Positions 1 through 8,654 of a stretch of 54,604 nucleotides of DNA are shown in pieces (within the stretch, counting starts at the first letter, position 1; each line of letters starts with the position of its first letter). The notes under the pieces are model-generated. The model worked only from the letters and a program-made list of their open reading frames with translations, had not been told where the DNA came from and did not search any database. Made by a program: the position numbers and the translations under genes. The stretch comes from Bacteroidales bacterium. GTDB taxonomy: Bacteria > Bacteroidota > Bacteroidia > Bacteroidales > Tenuifilaceae. The stretch spans positions 19,332 through 73,935 of the forward strand of contig JAQVYY010000011.1 in NCBI GenBank assembly GCA_028708425.1, given 5' to 3'.

Positions 1-549
1 GTGAAACAAAACAGAGAACAATTCTTTGCCACAGTGTAACTCGGTGTACAACACAGTGTAACACAGTGAAACAAAACAATACAGTGTCAACGCAAAACAA
101 TCCGTGTTAATCTGTGCAATCTGTGGACAAAAACAGTGAAGAGTGAGGAGTAAGCGGTAAGCAGTAAGCAGTGAGCAGTGAGCAGTAAGTTACGGGTTTC
201 TAGTTACGAGTTTACGCACCCAAATAGGCATCGCAAAACGTCAAAACAATCCGTGTTAATCTGTGCAATCTGTGGACAAAAACAGTGAGGAGTGAGGAGT
301 AAGCAGTGAGCGGTGAGCAGTAATTAGTGATTAGCAAGTTACGGGTTGCGAGTTTGAGCTCCCGAATGGGCATCGCAAAACGCAGAACGCAGAACGTAAA
401 ACGTCAAAACAATCCGTGTTAATCTGTGCAATCTGTGGACAAAAACAGTGAGGAGTGAGTTGCGGGTTATCAAAACCGAACATACAACGTAGAACGTAAA
501 GACACAAAATGCAGAACATCACATTTAAACCGAAAACACCATCTACTGA
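1..549. repeat. mosaic intergenic repeat array 1
   Basis: No gene is credible here. The tract begins with pieces of the 65-bp CACAGTG-type unit (1-90). It then has three near-copies of a block reading ATCTGTGCAATCTGTGGACA followed by ACAGTGAGGAGTGAG-type heptamers (about 101-190, 249-330, 411-455). Between them lie copies of a block with TTACGGGTTTCTAGTTACGA and one with GGCATCGCAAAACG. The same blocks recur in the same relative order at seven other places in the window. The only long open frame, on the minus strand, is translated repeat. Confidence 0.85.
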
Positions 550-1407
550 TTGAAAAGCAAACAAGTGAGCCAAGGAGAGATTATTCTATATAAAGTTGAA
601 AACAAAACAAACTTCCAAATTGAAGTTAGGGTTGAAGATGAGAATGTTTGGCTTAACAGACACCAAATGGCGCTTTTATTTAACAGGGATGTTAAAACAA
701 TAGGCAAGCACATAACAAATGCACTTAAGGAAGAGTTAAGAAACTTTTCAGTTGTCGCAAAATTTGCGACAACTGCCTCAGACGGTAAAACCTATCAGGT
801 AGAGCATTATAGCTTAGATATGATAATATCCGTTGGGTACCGTGTTAAATCTGAAAGAGGGGTTCAATTCAGGATCTGGGCAAACAAAATATTAAAAGAC
901 TTTCTGTTAAAGGGATATTCTGTTAATCAAAGAATTGAAAGAATAGAGAATGATGTCCATAGTCTAAAAGAAAGAGTAGATCAATTTAATATCCAGATAA
1001 ATGCTAATCTTCCACCCAATGAAGGTATCTTTTACGATGGACAAATATTCGATGCACATATATTTGTCTCTGAAATTTTAAAGTCAGCAAGAGAATCAAT
1101 TATTATAATTGACAACTATGTGGACGAGGGCGTACTCTTGTTGTTAACTAAGAGAGAGATACAAGTAACCGCCACCATTTACACCAAAAACATAACTAAG
1201 CAATTTCTTAAAGCCCTTACTCTTTATAATACTCAATACCCAAGAGTGACTGTTGAAAAATTCAGTAAATCTCACGATCGTTTCCTGATTATTGATGGCA
1301 AAACAGTTTACCACATAGGAGCATCTTTAAAAGATCTTGGAAAAAAGTGGTTTGCATTCTCAAAAATGGAAATTGGTGCCAAAGAAATCATTGATAGATT
1401 AAGGTAA
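550..1407 (+). CDS. RhuM-like protein with C-terminal PLD-like domain
   Basis: The predicted protein has 285 residues. The N-terminal part (about 9-125) resembles the RhuM family: GEIILYKVENKT, then VWLNRHQMALLFNRDVKTIGKHI, a winged-helix-like DNA-binding region, and YSLDMIISVGYRV at about 87-99. RhuM proteins are found on genomic islands, and their biochemical role is not settled. A short coiled coil (about 125-150) leads to a C-terminal domain (about 165-285) with SHDRFLIIDG at 241-250, which resembles half of a phospholipase D-type site (H242, D249) with Arg in place of the usual Lys. The start is a TTG at 550; a GTG at 565 is a reasonable alternative, and no Shine-Dalgarno site helps to choose. 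The gene stands alone between two repeat arrays, as an inserted cassette would. The family call is fairly safe; nuclease activity is only a possibility. Confidence 0.75.
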   Translation: MKSKQVSQGEIILYKVENKTNFQIEVRVEDENVWLNRHQMALLFNRDVKTIGKHITNALKEELRNFSVVAKFATTASDGKTYQVEHYSLDMIISVGYRVKSERGVQFRIWANKILKDFLLKGYSVNQRIERIENDVHSLKERVDQFNIQINANLPPNEGIFYDGQIFDAHIFVSEILKSARESIIIIDNYVDEGVLLLLTKREIQVTATIYTKNITKQFLKALTLYNTQYPRVTVEKFSKSHDRFLIIDGKTVYHIGASLKDLGKKWFAFSKMEIGAKEIIDRLR

Positions 1408-1434
1408 GATAAGTAAAAAAACTGAGCTTTGAAC

Positions 1435-1790
1435 TTTAAATTTACAACCTTAAACGCAGAACGCAGAACGTAAAACGGCAAAACAATCCGTGTAAATCTG
1501 TGGAATCTGTGGACAAAAGAGCAGTGAACAGTGAGCGGTAAGCAGTGAGCGGTAAGCAGTGAGCAGTGAGCGGTGAGCAGTGAGCAGTAAGTTACGGGTT
1601 TCTAGTTACGAGTTTACGCACCCGAATAGGCATCGCAAAACGGCAAAACAATCTGTGTCATCAGTGTTCCAATAAACAGTGATAAGTGACAAGTGATAAG
1701 TTAGAAAGTACTTAAAGTTGAAAGTGTGCGAAACCGAATAGTCATCGCAAAACGCAGAACGTAAAATCCAGAACGCAAAAACCCAAACTT
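1435..1790. repeat. mosaic intergenic repeat array 2
   Basis: This tract lies between the RhuM-like gene and wzz. It contains the ATCTGTGGACAAAAG block, a run of AGCAGTGAGCGGTAAGCAGT heptamers (about 1520-1590), the TTACGGGTTTCTAGTTACGA block (about 1590-1612) and GCATCGCAAAACG. A shorter second pass ends at ATAGTCATCGCAAAACGCAG just before the wzz ATG. It has no 65-bp CACAGTG unit. The start of wzz directly abuts the repeat, so any promoter would have to lie inside the repeat. Confidence 0.8.
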
Positions 1791-2939
1791 ATGTCCGAAA
1801 ACACCAATAAACCAACTCAGGATTCCTCCAACGAAATAGACCTAATAGACCTTATCCGCCACCTGTGGGATAACCGCAAGCTAATACTAAAAATTACCGG
1901 GGCGTTTATAGCCCTTGGCCTTATAGTAGCCCTTACCAGCCCCAAGCAATATAAGGTTGAGGTAAGGATGCTACCTGAAATACAAGGTAATACATCTGGC
2001 GGAGCCTCTGCTCTCCTAAAACAATTTGGAGGGCTAGGTGGTTTTTCTATGCCTATGGGCGATGGTGCCGATGCCATTGGCCCTATGCTTTATCCCGATG
2101 TTTTAAAAAGCACGCCATTCTATTTAGAACTGCTCGGCCATAAGGTAACATACAAAACAAAAAATGAGACCCATAACATAAGCGTTTTTGAATACCTTAA
2201 CGAGCACACCAAAAGCTCCTTAGTTGGCCTAGTTAAAAAATACACCATTGGCCTCCCTTGGACAATACTAGAATGGATTAGAGGAGAAAAAGAAATTACT
2301 GAAGAGGTAAATACACCTAACGAAAAAGGGTTAACTCGAATAACTAAAGAACAATACGAAACAATAAAAGCGTTAAAAGATAAAATTAGTGCGAGCATTG
2401 ACCAAAAAAACGGTGTTATTAGCATATCCACTGAATTTGGTGACCCATATATTACTGCCCAAATCGCTAATTTTTCAGTTGAATACCTCTCTGATTACAT
2501 TACCGAGTACCGAATTGAAAAAGCTAAAGCCGACCTCCGTTTTATTACAGAGCGTTATAAAGAAAATGAAAAGGAATACCTTAGCGCTCAGAAAGAGCTA
2601 GCCATTTTCCGCGATGCCAACCGCAATGTACAATCTGCCGCTGCTCGTACCGAGGAGGAGCGTTTAAATAATAAATACACACTTTCATTTAACGTTTTTA
2701 ATGGCCTTGCACAGCAGCTGGAACAGGCAAAAATTAAGGTACAAGAGGAAACGCCAGTTATTAAAATTTTGGAACCAGTAAAAGTACCTGTGGAAAGGAG
2801 CAAGCCAAAAAGATCTTTAACCATTGTTATATTTGCTTTTCTAGGAGGATTTATTGGTGTTGGATTTGTTTTTGGTAAAAAACACTGGATAATTTTAAGC
2901 AGAAAAATTAAAAATCAAATAGAGTCAAACAAAAAATAA
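1791..2939 (+). CDS. wzz: Wzz-family polysaccharide chain-length determinant
   Basis: This 382-residue inner-membrane protein of the Wzz/PCP type sets how many repeat units Wzy adds. A short cytoplasmic start with EIDLIDLIRHLWDNRK (15-30) precedes TM1 (about 31-49). A large, partly coiled periplasmic region follows (about 50-340), with a Gly-rich stretch GGASALLKQFGGLGGF (about 70-85) and a helix AQKELAIFRDANRN. TM2 lies at about 343-363, after PVERSKPKRS. There is no C-terminal tyrosine-kinase domain, so it is the O-antigen/PCP-1-like form rather than a Wzc co-polymerase. It opens the polysaccharide locus, 48 bp before pseC. The ATG at 1791 follows repeat sequence directly. The family is clear; the exact glycan it acts on is inferred from context. 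Confidence 0.88.
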   Translation: MSENTNKPTQDSSNEIDLIDLIRHLWDNRKLILKITGAFIALGLIVALTSPKQYKVEVRMLPEIQGNTSGGASALLKQFGGLGGFSMPMGDGADAIGPMLYPDVLKSTPFYLELLGHKVTYKTKNETHNISVFEYLNEHTKSSLVGLVKKYTIGLPWTILEWIRGEKEITEEVNTPNEKGLTRITKEQYETIKALKDKISASIDQKNGVISISTEFGDPYITAQIANFSVEYLSDYITEYRIEKAKADLRFITERYKENEKEYLSAQKELAIFRDANRNVQSAAARTEEERLNNKYTLSFNVFNGLAQQLEQAKIKVQEETPVIKILEPVKVPVERSKPKRSLTIVIFAFLGGFIGVGFVFGKKHWIILSRKIKNQIESNKK

Positions 2940-2987
2940 TTCTTGCAAGAGGGTTGAGATGTACAGGATTATGAAAAAAAATAACAT

Positions 2988-4178
2988 ATGAAAAAAATAC
3001 CGTATGGCCGTCAAAATATTACAGATGAAGATATTAAATCTGTAATCGAGGTACTTAAATCTGATTATTTGACCCAAGGGCCTAATGTAGCGGAATTTGA
3101 AAAAGCATTTGCAGATTATATTGGAGTTAAATATGCTGTTGCTGTATCAAATGGAACTGCAGCATTACATATTTGTGCAATGGCAATGGATGTAAAGCCT
3201 GGAGATAAAGTAATTACAACCCCTATTACATTTGTTGCTTCTGCTAATTGTGTAAGATATTGTGGTGGTGAAGTTGTTTTTGCTGACATTAATCCTGAAA
3301 CTTATTTATTGGACATTAATTCAGTAAAAAAAATATTAGAATCCTCACCACTAGGAACATATAAAGGCATTATTCCTGTTGATTTTGCAGGTAGAGCAGT
3401 CGATTTAGAAGAGTTTCGCAAATTGGCAGATGAGTATAATCTTTGGATTATCGAAGATGCATGCCATGCCCCTGGTGGTTATTTTACAGACAGCAATAAT
3501 AAAAAACAAAAATGTGGCAATGGAAACTTTGCTGAACTTGCCATTTTTTCATTTCATCCTGTAAAACATATCGCTTGTGGTGAAGGTGGTATGGTTACAA
3601 CTAATGATGAAGAATTATATAAGGAACTGAACAGGCTTCGGTCTCATGGGATTACAAAATTTGATGATGCCTATACAAATTCAATTGAATTTGCAAATGG
3701 CGGATATAAGGATGAAGCAAATTATCCTTTATGGTATATGGAAATGGAAAAATTGGGTTATAATTACCGTCTTACTGATATACAAGCAGCATTAGGCATT
3801 AGTCAACTAAAAAGAGCAAATCAAGGATTAATAAGAAGACGAGAGATTTCTACTCGTTATAAATCGGCATTTAACAATAGCCCTTTTATTATTGGCCAAT
3901 CTGGTGTTATCAATGGGCATGCTTATCATCTATATGTAATTGAAGTAAAAGACAGATTAAACCTATATAAATATTTACGCGACAACAATATTTTAGCGCA
4001 AATACATTATATTCCAGCTCATTTGATGCCCTATTATCGTGAGTTTGGTTGGAAAGAAGGGGATATGCCAAATGCTGAAAATTATTACAGGCATTGTATT
4101 AGTTTACCGATGTACCCTACATTAACAGATGAGGAACAGCAATATGTTATTGAAACAATTAATAAGTTTTATGTCTAA
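2988..4178 (+). CDS. pseC: PseC: UDP-4-amino-4,6-dideoxy-N-acetyl-beta-L-altrosamine transaminase
   Basis: A 396-residue PLP-dependent aminotransferase of the DegT/DnrJ/EryC1 fold. In pseudaminic-acid synthesis PseC puts an amino group on C4 of UDP-2-acetamido-2,6-dideoxy-beta-L-arabino-hexos-4-ulose, using glutamate. The start PYGRQNITDEDIKSVIEVL and the phrase YLTQGPNVAEFE are typical of PseC. SNGTAALH (54-61) binds the cofactor phosphate, EDACHAPGG (156-164) contacts the ring, and K193 in HPVKHIACGEGG should form the Schiff base. The length matches the family. It is the first gene of a tightly packed, AT-rich operon and overlaps pseF by 8 bp. No pseB lies next to it, which is unusual; the substrate could come from the CapE-like dehydratase at 13709. 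Confidence 0.93.
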   Translation: MKKIPYGRQNITDEDIKSVIEVLKSDYLTQGPNVAEFEKAFADYIGVKYAVAVSNGTAALHICAMAMDVKPGDKVITTPITFVASANCVRYCGGEVVFADINPETYLLDINSVKKILESSPLGTYKGIIPVDFAGRAVDLEEFRKLADEYNLWIIEDACHAPGGYFTDSNNKKQKCGNGNFAELAIFSFHPVKHIACGEGGMVTTNDEELYKELNRLRSHGITKFDDAYTNSIEFANGGYKDEANYPLWYMEMEKLGYNYRLTDIQAALGISQLKRANQGLIRRREISTRYKSAFNNSPFIIGQSGVINGHAYHLYVIEVKDRLNLYKYLRDNNILAQIHYIPAHLMPYYREFGWKEGDMPNAENYYRHCISLPMYPTLTDEEQQYVIETINKFYV

Positions 4179-4842
4179 TATCGCAATAATACCAGCACGA
4201 GGGGGGAGCAAACGTATTCCAAGAAAGAATATAAAAGACTTTTTAGGGAAACCTATTATTGCTTATTCAATCGAGACTGCTTTGAATAGTGGTCTGTTTG
4301 ATGAAGTAATGGTTTCAACAGACGATGAGGAAATTGCCCAAATTGCACTGAAGTATGGCGCAAAAGTACCCTTTATGCGTTCTAAAAAAAATGCAAACGA
4401 TTTTGCGACACTAGCTGAGGTTATAGATGAGGTAGTTAAAGAATATACCCAACAAAATAGAGTATTTAAATACGGATGTTGCATTTTGCCCACGTCTCCA
4501 TTGTTAAGAATTGAAAGACTTAAAGAGGGTCTTGAGCTAATCGAAGAAAAAATGTTTGACTCAGTTAAACCTATTGTTAGGTTCTCATACCCAATACAAC
4601 GAGCGCTAAAACATTCGAATCATCAAGTTACAATGTTTAACCCCGAGTACGCAAAATCACGTTCTCAAGACCTTGAACCCACATATCATGATGCTGGCCA
4701 ATTTTACTGGTTTAATTGGGAACAAGGACTAAACGGAGACAACAAAGGTGCTATTGTTGTCTCAGAGATAGAGGTTCAGGATATTGACACCTGGGATGAT
4801 TGGAAATTAGCAGAGTTTAAATATAAAATGATTGATATATGA
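4171..4842 (+). CDS. pseF: PseF: CMP-pseudaminic acid cytidylyltransferase
   Basis: A 223-residue enzyme of the CMP-NeuNAc synthetase-like nucleotidyltransferase family. It should activate pseudaminic acid with CTP before transfer. The CTP-binding signature IIPARGGSKRIPRKNI sits at the very N-terminus, followed by GKPIIAYSI and VSTDDEEIAQIA, all standard for PseF/NeuA. The ATG at 4171 is chosen over an upstream in-frame ATG at 4129, because the extra 14 residues would lie inside pseC and the family starts directly with AIIPARGGS. It overlaps the end of pseC by 8 bp, and its last codons overlap the next gene at ATGA. Translational coupling is therefore likely. Confidence 0.92.
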   Translation: MSNIAIIPARGGSKRIPRKNIKDFLGKPIIAYSIETALNSGLFDEVMVSTDDEEIAQIALKYGAKVPFMRSKKNANDFATLAEVIDEVVKEYTQQNRVFKYGCCILPTSPLLRIERLKEGLELIEEKMFDSVKPIVRFSYPIQRALKHSNHQVTMFNPEYAKSRSQDLEPTYHDAGQFYWFNWEQGLNGDNKGAIVVSEIEVQDIDTWDDWKLAEFKYKMIDI

Positions 4843-5657
4843 AAAGCTATTTTTTTATTCCAGCTTCAAAAATAGATAAAATTAGAGATATGCAGCATAT
4901 GGGTATTACTGATATTATTATTGACTTAGAAGATGCGATTAAAACTTCAGAAATCTCAATGTTTGTTGATAAAATTATTGAGATTGACTTGTCTAGCTTT
5001 CATGTCAGAGTTCCTATATACGATTCAAAAGATGAGCTTAGTCTTGCTGTTTTAACAAGATTAATAAAAAAAGGGTTTACTAGGTTCGTTTTACCTAAAA
5101 TGGCGAATAAGAAAGATGTTGGTACAGTTTATAGAGCAGTAGAGGAAAAAAACGTAAAGTGCATTTTGTTAATTGAGCATCCTTTATTGATGCTTGAAAT
5201 CAAAGAAGTTTTAGAGGAGTATGGAAGTATCATTTATGGATTAGCTTTAGGGAGTCACGACTTTATGGCTCATATTGGAGGAGTTCATGACTTGAATAAC
5301 CTATATTTTTATAGACAATTGATTCTCTTAAATGCTCGGGCATTTGGAAAATTAGCAATTGACATAGCATCAATGGAAATAAGTAACAAAAAAGCACTTC
5401 AAAAAGAAATATTAGATGGCTTTAAATTAGGGTTTGATGCAAAGTTTCTAATTCACCCTAAGCAGTTTAAGGTCATGAAATCTATAAAGTTTTACTCAGC
5501 CAGAGATTTAAAATGGGCAAGGGAGATTCATGAAAGATTGGAAGTTTTTAGCAATGAAAATGAATTTGATCCAATAGTTATTAACGGTAAAGTTGTCGAG
5601 AAACCACACATAAAAAAATCAATTGATATATTAAATTTTTTCAATCATGAGGGCTAG
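4839..5657 (+). CDS. HpcH/HpaI aldolase / citrate-lyase-beta-like protein (first copy)
   Basis: A 272-residue TIM-barrel protein of the HpcH/HpaI-CitE superfamily, whose members cleave or form malyl-CoA, methylmalyl-CoA and citramalyl-CoA type thioesters using Mg2+. Recognisable pieces are FIPASKIDKI at the N-terminus, IIDLEDAI (about 27-34) with the metal/CoA-site Glu-Asp, RFVLPKM (about 83-89), ILLIEHP and ALGSHDFMAHIG (about 138-149), and a C-terminal FLIHPKQ. The N-terminal FIPASK lacks the Arg that CitE enzymes usually carry (FVPGxR), so activity should not be assumed. It overlaps pseF by 4 bp and the MaoC gene by 11 bp, inside a nonulosonic acid operon. This is not a standard member of the pathway. 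A role in supplying an unusual acyl-CoA for sugar N-acylation is inference. Confidence 0.8.
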   Translation: MKSYFFIPASKIDKIRDMQHMGITDIIIDLEDAIKTSEISMFVDKIIEIDLSSFHVRVPIYDSKDELSLAVLTRLIKKGFTRFVLPKMANKKDVGTVYRAVEEKNVKCILLIEHPLLMLEIKEVLEEYGSIIYGLALGSHDFMAHIGGVHDLNNLYFYRQLILLNARAFGKLAIDIASMEISNKKALQKEILDGFKLGFDAKFLIHPKQFKVMKSIKFYSARDLKWAREIHERLEVFSNENEFDPIVINGKVVEKPHIKKSIDILNFFNHEG

Positions 5658-6105
5658 CAATTTAGGTAATTATTACGAAGACTTTATAGTCGGAGACACA
5701 ATAGAGCACTCACTTTCAAAAACAATATTTGAAAGTGACAATAATCTTTTTAGTCTTCTAACGATGAATCATCATCCAGTACATCTAAACCTTGATTATG
5801 TACAAGGACATCAACATAAAAAAATATTAGTTGTAGGAACATTAGTTTTTAGTCTTGTAGTTGGGATGACAGTCCCAGATATAAGTGGTAAAGCTATTGC
5901 CAACTTAGAATATGAGTCTATTAATCATTTAGGGCCTGTATTTATAAATGACACCATTTATGCTAAAACGAAAATTTTAGAGAAGTGGGAAACTAGTAAG
6001 ATAGATAAAGGCATTGTATATGTGGAGACTGTAGCCTATAATCAAGATAAACAAGAAGTGTTAAGTTTTAAGAGAAAAGTATTAGTCCCTAAAAAAACAA
6101 AGTAA
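5647..6105 (+). CDS. MaoC-like (R)-specific enoyl-CoA hydratase family protein
   Basis: This 152-residue hot-dog-fold protein opens with NLGNYYEDFIVGDTIEHSLSKTI, the usual N-terminus of MaoC-like dehydratases. The hydratase-2 motif region reads FSLLTMNHHPVHLNLDYV (about 36-53). The His is kept, but Asn stands where classical (R)-hydratases have the catalytic Asp. From memory, CitE-associated MaoC proteins often have this LTMN form, so it need not mean loss of function. The family hydrates or dehydrates CoA thioesters such as crotonyl- or mesaconyl-CoA. It lies between two CitE-like genes and overlaps both (11 bp upstream, 1 bp downstream), so the three were probably acquired and are translated together. 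Which thioester they handle cannot be read from sequence. Confidence 0.82.
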   Translation: MRASNLGNYYEDFIVGDTIEHSLSKTIFESDNNLFSLLTMNHHPVHLNLDYVQGHQHKKILVVGTLVFSLVVGMTVPDISGKAIANLEYESINHLGPVFINDTIYAKTKILEKWETSKIDKGIVYVETVAYNQDKQEVLSFKRKVLVPKKTK

Positions 6106-6992
6106 TGAGCAGCTATTTGATGAGAAGTCTAATGTTTGTGCCTGCACACAATGAAAAACTTATGAGAAGTGCAGCCAAAACAGATGCTGATGTATTGCTT
6201 TTTGATATAGAAGACTCCGTACAGCCTGTATCTAATAAGCAGTTAGCACGAGATAAGATGTTAGAACTATTGAATGAAGGAATATTTGAGAATAGAATCA
6301 TATTTCCGAGAATAAATGATAGGGAAAGTGGGCAATTACTACAAGATGTGTTGCAGTTGTCTGTGAAAGGTATTGAAGGATTTATGTATCCAAAGGCAAA
6401 GAGAGGTGAAGATATTTATTTTTTTGACAAGTTGTTGGAAACGATTGAATATGAGAGAGGAATTAAAATAGGCACATTTAAGATAATTCCTCTAATTGAA
6501 ACTGCCTCTGCTGTTTCTTATATAAATGAAATATGCACATCATCTGAAAGAGTTATTGCAATTGCATATGGTTCAGAAGATTATATTAATGATTTAAATG
6601 GTATACATGATGAAAAGCATGAAAGTTTATTTGTTCCAAGAGCTATCATTGCTAATGCAGCTAGAGCTCATAAAATTTATCCTATAGATACTGTTCATGT
6701 AAGAGTGAAAGATTTGGAAGATTTGGAAACGAATTTGATTTTGTCAAAAAACTTAGGTTTTGAAGGAATGTTATCCTTAAATCCAATAGAGCTACCTTTA
6801 ATACATCAATATTATTCGCCTACTGAAGAAGAGGTCGAGAATGCAAGAAAAATGCTTTATTTGTCTAAAAAAGCTAAAAAAGAAGGTCAAGGTGTTGCAA
6901 TAATGGATGGGAAGTTTATTGGGCCTCCTTTTGTTTTAAAAGCTAAGAGAATATTAGAAAAGAATGAAAAGATTTTAAATAAATACGTATGA
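6105..6992 (+). CDS. CitE-like CoA-ester lyase (HpcH/HpaI family, second copy)
   Basis: This 295-residue protein fits the citrate lyase beta / malyl-CoA lyase family more closely than the first copy. It starts YLMRSLMFVPAHNEKLMRSA with the conserved Arg, and continues with LLFDIEDSVQP (about 31-41), IFPRIN, GFMYPKA, KIIPLIETASAV (about 125-136) and IAYGSEDYINDLNG (about 153-166). It ends with AIMDGKFIGPPFVLKAKRIL, the C-terminal element that closes over the active site in CitE proteins. Expected chemistry is Mg2+-dependent Claisen condensation or cleavage of a beta-hydroxy-acyl-CoA. It is 1 bp coupled to the MaoC gene and overlaps the next acyltransferase gene by 4 bp. That neighbour could use an acyl-CoA made here, which is an inference. 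Confidence 0.85.
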   Translation: MSSYLMRSLMFVPAHNEKLMRSAAKTDADVLLFDIEDSVQPVSNKQLARDKMLELLNEGIFENRIIFPRINDRESGQLLQDVLQLSVKGIEGFMYPKAKRGEDIYFFDKLLETIEYERGIKIGTFKIIPLIETASAVSYINEICTSSERVIAIAYGSEDYINDLNGIHDEKHESLFVPRAIIANAARAHKIYPIDTVHVRVKDLEDLETNLILSKNLGFEGMLSLNPIELPLIHQYYSPTEEEVENARKMLYLSKKAKKEGQGVAIMDGKFIGPPFVLKAKRILEKNEKILNKYV

Positions 6993-7645
6993 AAAAGTTA
7001 ATCATTATAGGAGGTTATGGAAATGGTACAGTAGTACAATCTACTGTTGAAGATATTAATGAAGTAAAGAAAGAGTGGGAGATACTAGGATTTTTAAATG
7101 ATAGAGAAACTGAACCAATAAATGGATATCCAGTATTAGGAAAGATAGAAAAGGAATCTATTCATAATTACCTAAAAGATAAAGACGTCTATTTTTTCTA
7201 TTCTTTGATTTCAGTCAAACTAAACTATAAGTTTTTAGCTAAGCTAACTGATTTAGAAATACCAAAAGAAAGATTTGCCACAATTATACATCCTACAGCG
7301 GTTATATCAAAGTATGCAAAAATAGGAAATGGTACTTGCATCCAACCTTTTGTCTCCGTTGGTCCAAATACAGTAATCGGAAATCATGTGCAAATTTATG
7401 CACAAGCTTTAATTGGGCATGGTGCAAAGTTAGATGACTATGCCTATGTTGCAAATAATGCTTGTATTGGTGCTGATGTGCACTTAAAAGAGGGGGCTTA
7501 TATCGGTACAAACGCAACAACTTTGGAGTTTATTACACTTGGGAAATGGTCAATCACTGGTATTGGTACTGTTGTATTGAAAGATGTTGATGATTTTGCA
7601 AAAGTAGTTGGAAATCCAGCCAAGCAAATTGGTACGGCTAAATAG
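6989..7645 (+). CDS. NeuD/PglD-like sugar O/N-acyltransferase (left-handed beta-helix)
   Basis: A 218-residue protein with the two-part layout of NeuD/PglD. An N-terminal Rossmann-like sugar-nucleotide domain (IIIGGYGNGTVV at 4-15, EILGFLND) is followed by a left-handed beta-helix of hexapeptide turns (about 100-215; for example AVISKYAKIGNGTCIQPFV). GHGAKLDDYAYVANNACIG contains the His expected as catalytic base, and VVGNPAKQIG is the standard ending. Relatives use acyl-CoA to acylate an amino sugar or a sialic-acid hydroxyl. No PseH (GNAT fold) is present in the window, so this protein may do the N4-acylation step of the pseudaminic pathway, perhaps with a non-acetyl donor. It overlaps the CitE-like gene by 4 bp. 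Confidence 0.84.
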   Translation: MKKLIIIGGYGNGTVVQSTVEDINEVKKEWEILGFLNDRETEPINGYPVLGKIEKESIHNYLKDKDVYFFYSLISVKLNYKFLAKLTDLEIPKERFATIIHPTAVISKYAKIGNGTCIQPFVSVGPNTVIGNHVQIYAQALIGHGAKLDDYAYVANNACIGADVHLKEGAYIGTNATTLEFITLGKWSITGIGTVVLKDVDDFAKVVGNPAKQIGTAK

Positions 7646-7648
7646 ATA

Positions 7649-8653
7649 ATGAAAATACTATTTCGTGTAGATGCAGGAGGCAAAACAGGCTTAGGGCACT
7701 TTTACAGAAGTCTAAGTCTAGCTCGAGAGTTACATAGTAGGGGACATATCGTGATTTTCTCTCACCTTAAGTCAGACTTTTGGGATGCCGTAATAAACAA
7801 TGATTTTCCATTTCAACATATAGAACTTGATAACCATAATAGTGAAAATGAAACAAAAGAGTTCATATTCCAAAAAGATATTGATGTTTTCTATGTTGAT
7901 GGGATAATAAACTTTAATAAAGAATTTATAGATAAAGTAAAATCAAATTCAATAGTGATTTTTTATCAGAATCTGAGCCCTTCTAGAGTATACGCTGATA
8001 TTTTTATTATACCCTCCATTCATCAAGACGATTCTTTTTATCAAAGCTTTACTGAGAACACTAGAATATATAAAGGTCTGGAGTTTTTTACATTTCATCC
8101 ATTTATCTTGAATCTTAAACCGAAAGTAAATATAAACCCAACTCTTTCTAGCATTGCAGTTTCTGCAGGTGGTAGTGATCCTAACAGAACTTTGTTAGCA
8201 ATTTACAGTTTGGTATCTAAAGAAATTAGCAAAAGCATAAAGTTTGTCTTCTACTATGGTAAGGACTTTTTACATAAAGAGTCAATTCCTTCAAAACCAC
8301 CTGCTAATATTCAATTTCTACCTTTTAATCATGCTGATATATTGAAGAATGATATACTTATAACTTCTTTTGGTGTTAGCACTTATGAATTTCTTTATTT
8401 AGGAATTCCAATAATGAGTTACGGACATCAGATATCTAATGCTAGAGCTTCTGATTTTTTGGAATCTCAAACAAATTCATTAATTAGTTTGGGAGAGATT
8501 AATAAAATAACCTCTAAGAAATTTAAAAGTGCATTTGTAAATATTGAAAAACAATCAGTTAGAAAAGAATTATCAAATAAAGCAAAAAGAATGCTAGATT
8601 TAAAAGGAACAAAACGTATTGTTGAAATAATTGAGGCAAGTAAATTGAATTAA
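7649..8653 (+). CDS. pseG: PseG: UDP-2,4-diacetamido-2,4,6-trideoxy-beta-L-altrose hydrolase
   Basis: A 334-residue GT-B-fold hydrolase that removes UDP from the diacylated altrose derivative. The N-terminal block ILFRVDAGGKTGLGHFYRSL (3-22) is the PseG signature and includes GLGH with the catalytic His. A second signature, SAGGSDPNRTLL (about 173-184), belongs to the UDP-binding half. FGVSTYEFLYLGIP (about 244-257) matches the usual GGxSxxE-type binding site. The protein is somewhat longer than short PseG enzymes of about 275-280 residues, but no fused GNAT acetyltransferase domain is visible at the C-terminus. It lies 3 bp after the acyltransferase and 1 bp before pseI, as expected for successive pathway steps. 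Confidence 0.87.
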   Translation: MKILFRVDAGGKTGLGHFYRSLSLARELHSRGHIVIFSHLKSDFWDAVINNDFPFQHIELDNHNSENETKEFIFQKDIDVFYVDGIINFNKEFIDKVKSNSIVIFYQNLSPSRVYADIFIIPSIHQDDSFYQSFTENTRIYKGLEFFTFHPFILNLKPKVNINPTLSSIAVSAGGSDPNRTLLAIYSLVSKEISKSIKFVFYYGKDFLHKESIPSKPPANIQFLPFNHADILKNDILITSFGVSTYEFLYLGIPIMSYGHQISNARASDFLESQTNSLISLGEINKITSKKFKSAFVNIEKQSVRKELSNKAKRMLDLKGTKRIVEIIEASKLN

Positions 8654-8654
8654 A

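Noticed and set aside
4129-4170. Longer start for pseF
   Set aside because: It would add 14 residues encoded inside pseC before the conserved AIIPARGGS start; the ATG at 4171 fits the family.
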